Source: AWTP1-13 sp963840075 (GTDB lineage: Bacteria > Pseudomonadota > Alphaproteobacteria > Rhizobiales > Hyphomicrobiaceae). Taken from it: a DNA stretch of 64,000 bases. Positions 1-6,939 of the stretch are shown piece after piece (the first letter of the stretch is position 1; each line of letters starts with the position of its first letter). The notes under the pieces are model-generated. The model made no database searches and had not been told where the DNA came from. It was given only the letters and a program-made list of their open reading frames with translations. The stretch covers positions 14,680 through 78,679 of the forward strand of contig CAWIXS010000044.1 of the NCBI GenBank assembly GCA_963840075.1, read 5' to 3'. A program made the translations under genes and the position numbers.

Positions 1-933
1 CTGGTGCGCGGCGTCGTCCCCGAGACGCCGCAGTATGCCTGGCCGCTGCTCGCCGAGCGCACCGGCGCCGAGGTGTGGGTGAAGCACGAGAACCACACGC
101 CCATCGGCGCCTTCAAGGTGCGCGGCGGCGTCGTCTACATGGACTGGCTCGTGCGCTCCGGCCGCGAGGTGAGCGGCGTCGTCACGGCCACGCGCGGCAA
201 CCACGGCCAGTCGATCGCGCTCGCCGGCAAGCGCGCCGGCGTGCCGGTGACGATCCTCATCCCGCGCGGCAACAGCGCCGAGAAGAACGCGGCCATGGCG
301 GGCTTCGGCGCCGAGCTCGTCGTGCACGGCCGCGACTTCGACGAGGCCAAGGAGCGCGCCACGGCGCTCGCCGGGGAGAGGGGGCTTCACTATGTGCCCT
401 CGTTCGGCCCGCTGCTGGTGCAAGGCGTTGCAACCTACGCGCTGGAATTGTTCCGAGCCGTTCCCGACCTCGACACGGTGTACGCGCCGATCGGCATGGG
501 CTCCGGCATCTGCGGGCTGATTGCCGTGCGCGACCTTCTGGGGCTGCGCACCGAGATCGTCGGCGTCGTCGCTGCGGCGGCGCCGGCCGTCGCCCTGTCG
601 GTCGAAGCGGGCCGCCCGGTTCGGACCAACTCGGCCGCCACCTTCGCCGACGGCCTCGCCTGCCGCGACCCGCATCCCGAGGCGCTGGCGGTCATCGCCA
701 GGGGCGCAGCCCGCATCGTGCGCGTCGCGGAGGACGAGATCGCCGCCGCGATCCGCCTCTACTGGGCCGCCACCCACAACGTCGCCGAGGGCGCCGGCGC
801 CTCGGCCCTCGCCGCCCTCCTGCAGGAGCGCGAGCGCATGCAGGGCAAGCGCGTCGGCTTGATCTGCAGCGGCGGCAACATCGACACCGCCGTCCTGCGC
901 ACCGTCCTGGAGGGGCATACGCCAGCGGCCTGA
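1..933 (+). CDS. Threonine/serine dehydratase-like PLP enzyme (5' end outside the window)
   Basis: This is a fold-type II PLP enzyme of the threonine dehydratase / hydroxyectoine-utilisation dehydratase group, which deaminates hydroxy-amino acids to 2-oxo acids. The PLP-binding lysine lies in GAFKVRGG near residue 38. The glycine-rich phosphate-binding loop GMGSGICG is near residue 164, and CSGGNID stands near the C-terminus as in the family. The frame is open to the window edge, and the N-terminal strand-helix usually found before TPQY is missing. About 20 residues therefore probably lie upstream, and the GTG at 4 is not the likely start. The exact substrate cannot be told from sequence. No partner gene is visible because the upstream side is cut. 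Confidence 0.85.
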   Translation: MVRGVVPETPQYAWPLLAERTGAEVWVKHENHTPIGAFKVRGGVVYMDWLVRSGREVSGVVTATRGNHGQSIALAGKRAGVPVTILIPRGNSAEKNAAMAGFGAELVVHGRDFDEAKERATALAGERGLHYVPSFGPLLVQGVATYALELFRAVPDLDTVYAPIGMGSGICGLIAVRDLLGLRTEIVGVVAAAAPAVALSVEAGRPVRTNSAATFADGLACRDPHPEALAVIARGAARIVRVAEDEIAAAIRLYWAATHNVAEGAGASALAALLQERERMQGKRVGLICSGGNIDTAVLRTVLEGHTPAA

Positions 934-953
934 TTGGCAGATCTTGACCGAGA

Positions 954-1078
954 CGTCATCGCGGGCCTTGTGCCCGCGATCCAGCCAACGGCTCGCGCCC
1001 TCGGGTGCCGTTGATGGATCGACACCCTGGTCGGACGCTGGCGGCGGACTGGATACCGGGGACAAGGCCCGGTATGAC
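954..1078. repeat. Dispersed intergenic repeat, type A, copy 1
   Basis: Two outward-facing arms form an imperfect palindrome. GTCATCGCGGGC...GATCCAG (954-983) is mirrored by CTGGATACC...GGTATGAC (1049-1078). The same layout of GTCAT, a 'cggg-cttg-cccg' arm, ATCCAG, a spacer, GGATGCCGGG and ATGAC recurs at 12334, 49270 and 59000. It lies between the dehydratase gene and mobA and probably makes a long RNA hairpin when transcribed. Confidence 0.75.
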
Positions 1079-1109
1079 ATGGGCCAGGCGTCCTCTAAGA
1101 TGCGCAGCG

Positions 1110-1763
1110 ATGGCCCAAGAGCCTCACGTCAGTACCGAATCGGTCACCGGGGTGATCCTCGCCGGTGGCCAGTCCCGCCGCATGGGCGGCGGCGACAAGG
1201 GCCTGCTCGACCTCGGCGGCAGGCCGATGCTGGCCCATGTCGTCGAGCGCCTCGCGCCCCAGCTCGGCCGCATGGTCATCAACGCCAACGGCGATCCTGC
1301 CCGGTTTGCCGGCTTCGGCCTGCCTGTGGTGGCTGACACCCTCGCGGATTTCCCCGGCCCGCTGGCGGGCGTGCTCGCAGGCATGCGCTGGGCGCGCGCC
1401 AACGCCCCGCAGGCGCGCTGGATCGCCACGGCGGCGGGCGACGCCCCGCTGCTGCCCATCGATCTGGTGGCGCGCTGCCTGGAGGCGGTCGCAGAGCGCC
1501 CGGGTGCCATCGCGCTCGCCCAGTCGGCGGGCGAGCTGCACCCGGTGATCGGCCTGTGGCCGGTCGCGCTCGCCGACGACCTGGAGGCGCAACTCACGGC
1601 CGGCATGCGCAAGGTGCTCGCCTGGACCGACCGGCACGGCACCGTTGCGGTGCCCTTCGCCATGCTGCGCCTCGCGGGCACCGAGATCGATCCGTTCTTC
1701 AATGCCAACACGCCGCAGGAGCTGGAGCGCCTGCGCGCCATCCTCGCCCAGGCCGCGCCATGA
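1110..1763 (+). CDS. mobA: Molybdenum cofactor guanylyltransferase MobA
   Basis: MobA transfers GMP from GTP to molybdopterin to form the guanine-dinucleotide cofactor in the cytoplasm. The 217-residue protein shows the nucleotidyltransferase signature LAGGQSRRMGGGDKG at residues 14-28, with the glycine loop and lysine that bind GTP. The acidic GDAP motif sits near residue 110, and FFNANTP near the C-terminus is typical of MobA. The ATG at 1110 was chosen because the protein then begins just before the Rossmann strand; the longer frame upstream only translates the type A repeat. The stop overlaps the start of mobB (ATGA), so the two genes are translationally coupled. Confidence 0.92.
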   Translation: MAQEPHVSTESVTGVILAGGQSRRMGGGDKGLLDLGGRPMLAHVVERLAPQLGRMVINANGDPARFAGFGLPVVADTLADFPGPLAGVLAGMRWARANAPQARWIATAAGDAPLLPIDLVARCLEAVAERPGAIALAQSAGELHPVIGLWPVALADDLEAQLTAGMRKVLAWTDRHGTVAVPFAMLRLAGTEIDPFFNANTPQELERLRAILAQAAP

Positions 1764-2314
1764 CACGGCGGAGCGGCGTGCCCCCGGTGATCGGCGTCGC
1801 CGGCTGGAAGAACTCCGGCAAGACCACGCTGGCGACGCGCCTGATCGCCGAGCTGACCGCGCGTGGGCTGAGAATCGCCAGCGTCAAGCACGCGCATCAC
1901 GCCTTCCAGATCGACGATGGCGAGACCGACAGTGCGCGCCACCGCCGCGCCGGCGCTGCCCAGGTGGCGGTCGTCTCCGCCCGGCGCTGGGCGCTGGTCT
2001 CGGAGCTCTCCGGGGCGCCGGAGCCGTCGCTGGAGGAGGTGATCGCGCGCCTCGATGCGTGCGACCTCGTCGTCGTCGAGGGCTACAAGGCAGCGCCGAT
2101 CCCCAAGATCGAGACGCGCCGGCGCGCGGCCGCACCCGCGGCGCCTCTGGCGGAGAGCGACCCCAACGTCGTTGCCATCGCCGCCGATCACCCCGTCGAG
2201 GCGCGCGGCCTGCCCGTGTTCGCCCTCGATGACGCCGCCGGCATCGCCGATTTCGTGATCGCGGCGGTGGGGGCGATCCCGCGCGGGCCTGCCGCCGCGC
2301 AGCGGGCCGAATAG
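1760..2314 (+). CDS. mobB: Molybdopterin-guanine dinucleotide biosynthesis adaptor MobB
   Basis: MobB is a small P-loop GTPase that assists MobA and delivers the cofactor to molybdoenzymes. The 184-residue product has Walker A GWKNSGKTT near residue 14, then the family motif SVKHAHHAFQID, and VVVEGYK (Walker B region) near residue 108. The start ATG overlaps the mobA stop by 4 bases. Length and domain order are normal for MobB. Together with mobA and the nearby moaA it forms a molybdenum-cofactor group. The last 15 residues are low-complexity and probably disordered. Confidence 0.92.
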   Translation: MTRRSGVPPVIGVAGWKNSGKTTLATRLIAELTARGLRIASVKHAHHAFQIDDGETDSARHRRAGAAQVAVVSARRWALVSELSGAPEPSLEEVIARLDACDLVVVEGYKAAPIPKIETRRRAAAPAAPLAESDPNVVAIAADHPVEARGLPVFALDDAAGIADFVIAAVGAIPRGPAAAQRAE

Positions 2315-2510
2315 GCGCCGCTCCTCCCGGATCGCGCGGGATCACATCGAGGTCGGACCTCATCACTGTTCGTCACGCCCATGTGAGATGGGCTTTTTCA
2401 CGTTTGTCTACAGAGCTATATGACAGGCGCGTGCAACGCAGTCGCCGCCTTGGGCAGCAAGCCCCCAAAACCGACAAGACAGACAGAGAACAGACAGAGA
2501 GGAGAAGATC

Positions 2511-2627
2511 ATGAGGACCATCGCATCCGCGCTGATCGCGCTTGCGCTCATCGTCAGCGTGGCCGGCCAGGCCAGCGCCTTCGACCCGCAGACGTTCTTC
2601 GAGCACCAGCGGCTCAACCTGCCGTAA
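2511..2627 (+). CDS. Very small exported peptide, 38 residues
   Basis: A short frame begins at an ATG preceded by a strong AGAGGAGAAG ribosome site. It encodes a hydrophobic signal-like segment (residues 4-18) ending in an AxA-type site (ASA, residues 21-23), followed by only about 15 residues rich in Phe, Gln and His. A perfect terminator hairpin begins 23 bases after the stop, so the gene looks like a complete monocistronic unit. I do not recognise the peptide. It could be an exported peptide, a small membrane protein or a leader. Support comes from the ribosome site, the signal-like sequence and the terminator, not from homology. Confidence 0.6.
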   Translation: MRTIASALIALALIVSVAGQASAFDPQTFFEHQRLNLP

Positions 2628-2649
2628 CGCCCTCCCCATTCGGCAGGTG

Positions 2650-2690
2650 AAAGGGCCCGCGATCCCTCCCCGCGGGCCCTTTCTTCTTGC
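2650..2690 (+). terminator. Rho-independent terminator
   Basis: A perfect 12-bp stem (2650-2661 with 2671-2682) with a 9-base loop is followed by a pyrimidine-rich TTTCTTCTT run. It follows the 38-residue peptide gene and also faces the end of the minus-strand gene at 2720, so it may serve both. Confidence 0.85.
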
Positions 2691-2719
2691 ATCTCGCGGG
2701 GCCGCCCGCCGCCTCGGCG

Positions 2720-2911
2720 TCAGCCGAGGTCGATCTCGCCCTTCACGACATGCTCGAGATCGGTGCCCGTGGCCGTGAGCACCATCTTGACCTCGAGCTT
2801 GCCCTTGTCGAGCTGCTGCTCGCGCACGATGCGCTCGATCTCCCGCTGCGAGGTGACGCCCACAAGCTTGAGGAACCTGCGCACCGACATGTTGAGCTTG
2901 TCCTCGTCCAT
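2720..2911 (-). CDS. DUF6494-like small protein
   Basis: The gene encodes a 63-residue acidic protein starting MDEDKLNMSVRRFLK, with a central helix SQREIERIVRE and a short beta-strand C-terminus. This pattern resembles the small cytoplasmic DUF6494 family of alphaproteobacteria, whose function is unknown. The start at 2911 gives the family-like N-terminus; longer upstream readings overlap the divergent moaA promoter region and look non-coding. It is divergent from moaA, with 257 bp between them. Confidence 0.65.
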   Translation of the reverse strand: MDEDKLNMSVRRFLKLVGVTSQREIERIVREQQLDKGKLEVKMVLTATGTDLEHVVKGEIDLG

Positions 2912-3168
2912 GGTTGGCTTCCTGTGTTGGTCTCGCCGGCAGTCAACATGCACGGCGCGGTACCGGGGCTGCTGAAATGCGAAGATCCATAACGACCGCT
3001 TGCGTATTGCAGTGCAAACCGGCTGCGCCGGGCCCGCTGGAGGTCGGGCCGCGTTCGTGGCATAGTGAATACGTGAGGATAAGGGAAGGACCCGCGCCTC
3101 GGGCGCCGGCGACGTCCCCTGTCGCCGCCAGAGAGATGCCGCGCGAAGCATCCACTGACGAGAGGCCA

Positions 3169-4212
3169 ATGAGCGAGCACGCCAGAACCTTTGTCCCGGC
3201 ACCATCCTCGCCGGCACCGACGCTGGTCGACCCGTTCGGCCGGCATGTGAGCTATCTGCGCGTCTCCGTCACCGACCGCTGCGACTTCCGCTGCAGCTAC
3301 TGCATGTCGGAGCACATGACCTTCCTGCCGAAGAAGGACCTGCTGACGCTGGAGGAGCTCGACCGCCTGTGCTCGGCCTTCGTGGCGCGGGGCGTGCGCA
3401 AGCTCAGGATCACCGGCGGCGAGCCGCTGGTGCGCAAGAACATCCTGTGGCTGTTCCGGGTGCTCTCGCGCCACCTCGATGCGGGCACGCTGGATGAGCT
3501 GACGCTCACCACCAACGGCAGCCAGCTCGCCAAGCTTGCCGCCGAGCTCAAGGATGCCGGCGTGCGCCGCATCAACGTCTCGCTCGACACGCTGAAAGCC
3601 GACCGCTTCCGGGCCATCACGCGCTGGGGCGATCTCGATCAGGTCATGGCCGGCATCGACGCGGCCGAGCAGGCGGGGCTCGGGATCAAGATCAACGCCG
3701 TGGCGCTGAAGGGTCTCAACGAGGACGAGTTCGACGATCTCGTCCGCTTCACCCACGGCCGCGGCTTCGACCTGACGCTGATCGAGACCATGCCGATGGG
3801 CGAGATCGACGCCGACCGCACGGATCAGTATCTGCCGCTGTCGATCGTGCGTGCGCGCCTCATGGACCGCTGGACGCTCGAGGACATTCCGTTCCGCACC
3901 GGCGGGCCGGCGCGCTACGTGCGCGTCAAGGAGACGGGCGGCCGGCTCGGCTTCATCACGCCGATGACGCACAACTTCTGCGAGAGCTGCAACCGCGTGC
4001 GGCTCACCTGCACCGGCACGCTCTACATGTGCCTCGGCCAGAACGACGCCGCCGACCTGCGCGCGCCGCTCCGCGCCAGCGCCGACGACGCGCTGCTGAT
4101 GGCCGCCATCGACGAGGCGATCGCGCGCAAGCCCAAGGGCCACGACTTCGTCATCGACCGGCGCACCCGCGCGCCCGCCGTGGCGCGGCACATGAGCGTG
4201 ACGGGGGGGTGA
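3169..4212 (+). CDS. moaA: GTP 3',8-cyclase MoaA (molybdenum cofactor biosynthesis)
   Basis: MoaA is a radical-SAM enzyme that rearranges GTP in the first step of molybdopterin synthesis. The 347-residue protein has the SAM-cluster motif CxxxCxxC at residues 38, 42 and 45, the SAM-binding ITGGEPL, and a second C-terminal cluster site, NFCESCNRVRLTC. It ends in the conserved Gly-Gly (VTGG), which the family needs for activity. The ATG at 3169, behind GAGAGG, was preferred to an in-frame ATG at 3136 that lacks a spaced ribosome site. It lies close to mobA-mobB, consistent with cofactor supply to molybdoenzymes encoded elsewhere. Confidence 0.95.
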   Translation: MSEHARTFVPAPSSPAPTLVDPFGRHVSYLRVSVTDRCDFRCSYCMSEHMTFLPKKDLLTLEELDRLCSAFVARGVRKLRITGGEPLVRKNILWLFRVLSRHLDAGTLDELTLTTNGSQLAKLAAELKDAGVRRINVSLDTLKADRFRAITRWGDLDQVMAGIDAAEQAGLGIKINAVALKGLNEDEFDDLVRFTHGRGFDLTLIETMPMGEIDADRTDQYLPLSIVRARLMDRWTLEDIPFRTGGPARYVRVKETGGRLGFITPMTHNFCESCNRVRLTCTGTLYMCLGQNDAADLRAPLRASADDALLMAAIDEAIARKPKGHDFVIDRRTRAPAVARHMSVTGG

Positions 4213-4251
4213 TTGAGGCGCCTGCTAGCGCGAGACCCGGAGTCAACGCCT

Positions 4252-4467
4252 ATGCGCTACACCGTTCTCCTGGAACCGGAAGCTGACGGTGGCTTCGTGG
4301 TCAGTGTGCCTGCTTTGCCCGGATGCATCAGCCAAGGCGATACACGCGAGGAAGCCCTGGCCAACATCCGTGAGGCAATCGCTCTCTACATCGAGGATTG
4401 CCGAGATGCAGGCGATCCGGCGCCGACGGAAGCTGGGAAGGAGTTCGTCGAGATCGAAGCCGCGTGA
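4252..4467 (+). CDS. hicB: HicB-family antitoxin
   Basis: This 71-residue protein has the HicB-like RNase-H fold signature: a first strand of the YTVLLEPEADGGF type, VPALPGCISQGDT, and EALANIREAIALYIE. It should bind and neutralise the HicA mRNA interferase encoded just downstream and repress their operon. It is short and lacks an obvious C-terminal DNA-binding domain, as in compact HicB variants. The start has GGAG 9 bases upstream. The stop overlaps the hicA start (GTGA). The order antitoxin-toxin is the reverse of the most common hicAB order but is known. Confidence 0.88.
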   Translation: MRYTVLLEPEADGGFVVSVPALPGCISQGDTREEALANIREAIALYIEDCRDAGDPAPTEAGKEFVEIEAA

Positions 4468-4691
4468 CCAGGCTTCCCTCCGATTTGTCTGGTCGCGAGG
4501 TTCGCAGCGCATTGGAACGCGCGGGCTTTGTCTTCCGTCGGCAGACGGGTAGCCACATGATCCTGAGACGCAGCACGCCGTACGCGCGCGTTGTGGTTCC
4601 GGATCACAAGCGGATTCGAGCCGGAACGCTCCGACGGATCATTGCCGATGCCGGTTTGACTGTCGACGAATTCATAGAGTTGTTGCAATAG
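4464..4691 (+). CDS. hicA: HicA-family mRNA interferase toxin
   Basis: The 75-residue protein matches HicA, a double-stranded-RNA-binding-fold ribonuclease that cleaves mRNA. It has a basic N-terminal helix (SGREVRSALERAGF), the catalytic histidine in GSHMILR, a basic strand containing VVVPDHK, and the C-terminal helix LRRIIADAGLTVDEF. The GTG start at 4464 overlaps the hicB stop. Only this start gives the normal HicA length; reading further upstream adds sequence antisense to nothing recognisable. It is clearly an operon with hicB. Confidence 0.9.
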   Translation: MTRLPSDLSGREVRSALERAGFVFRRQTGSHMILRRSTPYARVVVPDHKRIRAGTLRRIIADAGLTVDEFIELLQ

Positions 4692-4713
4692 GCGCTCGCA
4701 AAGGGGTGCCATC

Positions 4714-4830
4714 CTACGCCGGGCGGCGCACCAGGAAGGCCTCGCCGCGCTGGTCCTCGATCTGAAGCAGGGCGCGCAGGTGCTCCTTCCACACGTCCAG
4801 CGGGTCGAAGGGCGTCAGGTGAATTGGGAC
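4714..4830 (-). pseudogene. 3' remnant of a gene sharing its C-terminal end with the hydrolase at 6130
   Basis: Read on the minus strand, this stretch ends in ...LTPFDPLDVWKEHLRALL and then GEAFLVRRPA plus stop. The last ten residues nearly repeat the end of the hydrolase encoded at 6130-6907 (GEAFLVRRTDA). At DNA level the 'accaggaaggcctcgccgcgct' stretch is the same at both places. No start codon or upstream domain accompanies the fragment. I read it as the remains of a related gene cut when the toxin-antitoxin patch (4.25-6.12 kb) came to lie here. Confidence 0.5.
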
Positions 4831-4831
4831 G

Positions 4832-5296
4832 TTACCTCTCGAACCCCTGGAGCAGCCGCTTCCACTTCTCATCCTCTGCTTTCCATGCTTCGTCCCGCTT
4901 TTTTGCCCACGCCTCCACCTCCGCCTCGATGCGGGCCTTCATAGCCTCGTGTTCCTTCCGCTCGCGCTCGGCCTTCAGAAGTCGCCACGATCCCTCATTG
5001 AAGCACTCGTCGCCCCTCGGCAGCGCCCCCCGATCCGCCCACGCGATATTGCGGGCCCCGCACCTCTCTTCGACTTCCCAAGCCTCCATCATCTTCTTGC
5101 ACTCGGGGTTGCTCTCCTTAGAGCTGCGGACCATGTGCCTGAACCTTATTGCGCACCGCTCGACCTCGCGCTCGCGCGCGGCCTTTTCGAACCCGTCCCC
5201 GATCGACTTGAACGTCGCTTCGATGTCGTACTGGCTCGGCGCGAAACGCCAGAGCACGGGCAGCACGAGCACGGCCGCGATGGCAGGTGGCGACAA
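4832..5296 (-). CDS. Unknown membrane-anchored coiled-coil protein
   Basis: The protein has one N-terminal hydrophobic segment (AIAAVLVLPVLW) followed by a charged region. It has several cysteines (CAIRF, PECKKMM, VEERCG, DECFNE) and a long Glu/Lys/Arg helix (residues 105-150) that should form a coiled coil. The start given is TTG at 5296, with AAGG just before it. An ATG at 5348 in another frame reads MSPIGGVGIVLDKHFKVIVA and would join smoothly to PAIAAVLVLP if one base were added near 5285-5292. The gene may therefore begin at 5348 with a frameshift. I do not recognise the family. It lies between two toxin-antitoxin pairs, on the opposite strand. Confidence 0.55.
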   Translation of the reverse strand: MSPPAIAAVLVLPVLWRFAPSQYDIEATFKSIGDGFEKAAREREVERCAIRFRHMVRSSKESNPECKKMMEAWEVEERCGARNIAWADRGALPRGDECFNEGSWRLLKAERERKEHEAMKARIEAEVEAWAKKRDEAWKAEDEKWKRLLQGFER

Positions 5297-5519
5297 TGAC
5301 CTTAAAATGCTTGTCGAGCACGATACCCACTCCCCCTATCGGGCTCATTCACCGCCGCGGCGGCGCCGAGATGAAGCCCACGAGCGTAAAAACGACCGGC
5401 GGCGCGCGCCTTGGTCAAGCTTACGACTTTGCCCTCGGGCCACGCCAGCGCCCAGCGGATCACTTCGGCGGACTTGCCTTGACGTGCTACGTCACGCGTA
5501 ATAGCATTCGGCTTGAACA

Positions 5520-5804
5520 ATGATCCTGAGCTATCGAGACAAACGGACCGAGGCCTTTGCAAACCGAGAGGATGTCCCCGCATTCCGGGGCATCGAACGT
5601 CAAGCATGGAAGCGGTTGCGAATTCTGAATGCGGCCAGCAGTCTGAATGTCCTTGGTGCGCTGCGGAGCAATAGACTTGAGGCTCTCAAAGGCGACCGGT
5701 CAGGTCAGTACAGCATTCGCGTCAACGACCAATGGCGAATCTGCTTCAGGTGGCCGAAGGGTTCGGCAGGTCCCGTAGACGTTGAAATTGTCGACTATCA
5801 CTAG
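5520..5804 (+). CDS. higB: HigB-type RelE/ParE superfamily toxin
   Basis: The 94-residue protein matches ribosome-dependent HigB mRNA interferases: IERQAWKRLRILNAA (helices), LEALKGDRSGQYSIRVNDQWRI with the basic active-site surface, and the C-terminal IVDYH whose Tyr-His is typical. It is followed 13 bases later by its antitoxin gene higA, in the toxin-first order usual for higBA. It probably has no independent promoter after the toxin, so both are made from one message repressed by HigA. Confidence 0.9.
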   Translation: MILSYRDKRTEAFANREDVPAFRGIERQAWKRLRILNAASSLNVLGALRSNRLEALKGDRSGQYSIRVNDQWRICFRWPKGSAGPVDVEIVDYH

Positions 5805-5817
5805 AAGGATTGAGCAG

Positions 5818-6123
5818 ATGCCGCGTAGGCCGACCCGGCCAGCCATTCATCCCGGCGAGATTCTCGCCGATGAGCTGCGAGAGCTCGGCATTTCTGCGAC
5901 AGAGCTTGCGCGCCAGCTGGCAGTGCCACCGAACCGCATCTCACAGATCATTCAAGGCAAGCGGTCAATTACCGGCGACACAGCGCTCCGGCTGGCGCAC
6001 TGGTTCGGCATGGACCCGCAGTTCTGGCTCAACCTTCAGGCGTCATACGAACTCGATGTGGCCGTGGCCGAGGTCGGCGCGGAGATCGAGAAGCTCCCGA
6101 CAAGGGCCGCCAAGGCGGCCTAG
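5818..6123 (+). CDS. higA: HigA antitoxin, XRE-family DNA-binding protein
   Basis: The 101-residue protein starts with PAIHPGEILADELRELG, the hallmark of HigA. It then has a helix-turn-helix (ATELARQLAVPPNRISQI, residues 27-44) and the family motif GKRSITGDTALRLAHWFGM. It binds HigB and the operon operator. The ATG at 5818 has AAGGA 8 bases upstream and gives the usual length. The gene ends six bases before the convergent hydrolase gene. Confidence 0.93.
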   Translation: MPRRPTRPAIHPGEILADELRELGISATELARQLAVPPNRISQIIQGKRSITGDTALRLAHWFGMDPQFWLNLQASYELDVAVAEVGAEIEKLPTRAAKAA

Positions 6124-6129
6124 GACTCC

Positions 6130-6907
6130 CTACGCATCGGTGCGGCGGACCAGGAAGGCCTCGCCGCGCTCCAGGAAGGCGCCGACCAGGCGCACCACCC
6201 GCTCCGGCTGGTCGTACTCGGGGACGTGCGCGGCGCCGTCGATGTAGGTGAGGTGCGACTGCGCGATGCCGGCCTTCAGGCGCCGCGCGGTCTCGATCGG
6301 GCACACCTCGTCGAGGGTGCCGAACACCAGGAGCGTGCGCGCCTTGATGCGCGGCAGCGCCGCCTCCAGGGCCGTATCGAGCGTGATGCCGCCCGTATAG
6401 CGGTCGTAGAGCCGCCGGTTCTGCGCCAGCACCTCGGCGGAGCGCGTCTCCTTCGGCGCCCGCTCGGGCACGGCGTAGAGCTTGCGCAGGCGCTGCGGCG
6501 GGATCGGCGGGCAGGCCGCCCGTCGTGCGCAGCCCCGCCGGCGCCTCCAGCACGAGCTGCTCGACGAGGTCGGGGTGGCGCACCGCGAGCCACAGCGCCG
6601 TCCAGCCGCCGAAGGATTCGGCCATCACGTCACAGGGGCCGCCGATGACGCCACGCACGAGCTTCGCGGCAAGATCGGCGAGATCGGGCATGGAGGTCAC
6701 CGCGGCATGCTCCGGCGTCCCGTCGAAGCCGGGCGTGGTCGGCATGTAGACGGCATGGCGGCGCGCCAGCGCGACGATCGCGGGCGTCACGCGCCGGCCG
6801 CCGGCCGGGTGCAGATGCAGGAGCGGCCGCCCTTCCCCGCCCTTCAGGTAGAACAGCCGCCCGGTGTCGAGGTCGACATGGTGCTCCTCGAAGGGGATCT
6901 CGGTCAT
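6130..6907 (-). CDS. Alpha/beta hydrolase (one frameshift)
   Basis: An alpha/beta-fold hydrolase is encoded in two overlapping frames that join at 6509-6511. Taking out one G of that GGG (plus strand) gives GLRTTGGLPPIPPQRLRKLY and restores a 258-residue protein. The nucleophile elbow is AESFGG near residue 95, and the catalytic histidine lies in DGAAHVPEYDQP. LLVFGTLDEVCP carries the acid residue. The start ATG at 6907 has GGAG upstream. The gene is followed by an LLM oxidoreductase and an SDR on the same strand, suggesting a catabolic operon of unknown substrate. The single indel in a homopolymer looks like a sequence error rather than decay. Confidence 0.75.
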
Positions 6908-6939
6908 AGGCAAGTCTCCGACTTGTTCTTCCACCCGGG

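Noticed and set aside
5302..5607. Minus-strand frame antisense to higB
   Set aside because: higB is well supported on the plus strand and no motif is seen in the antisense frame.
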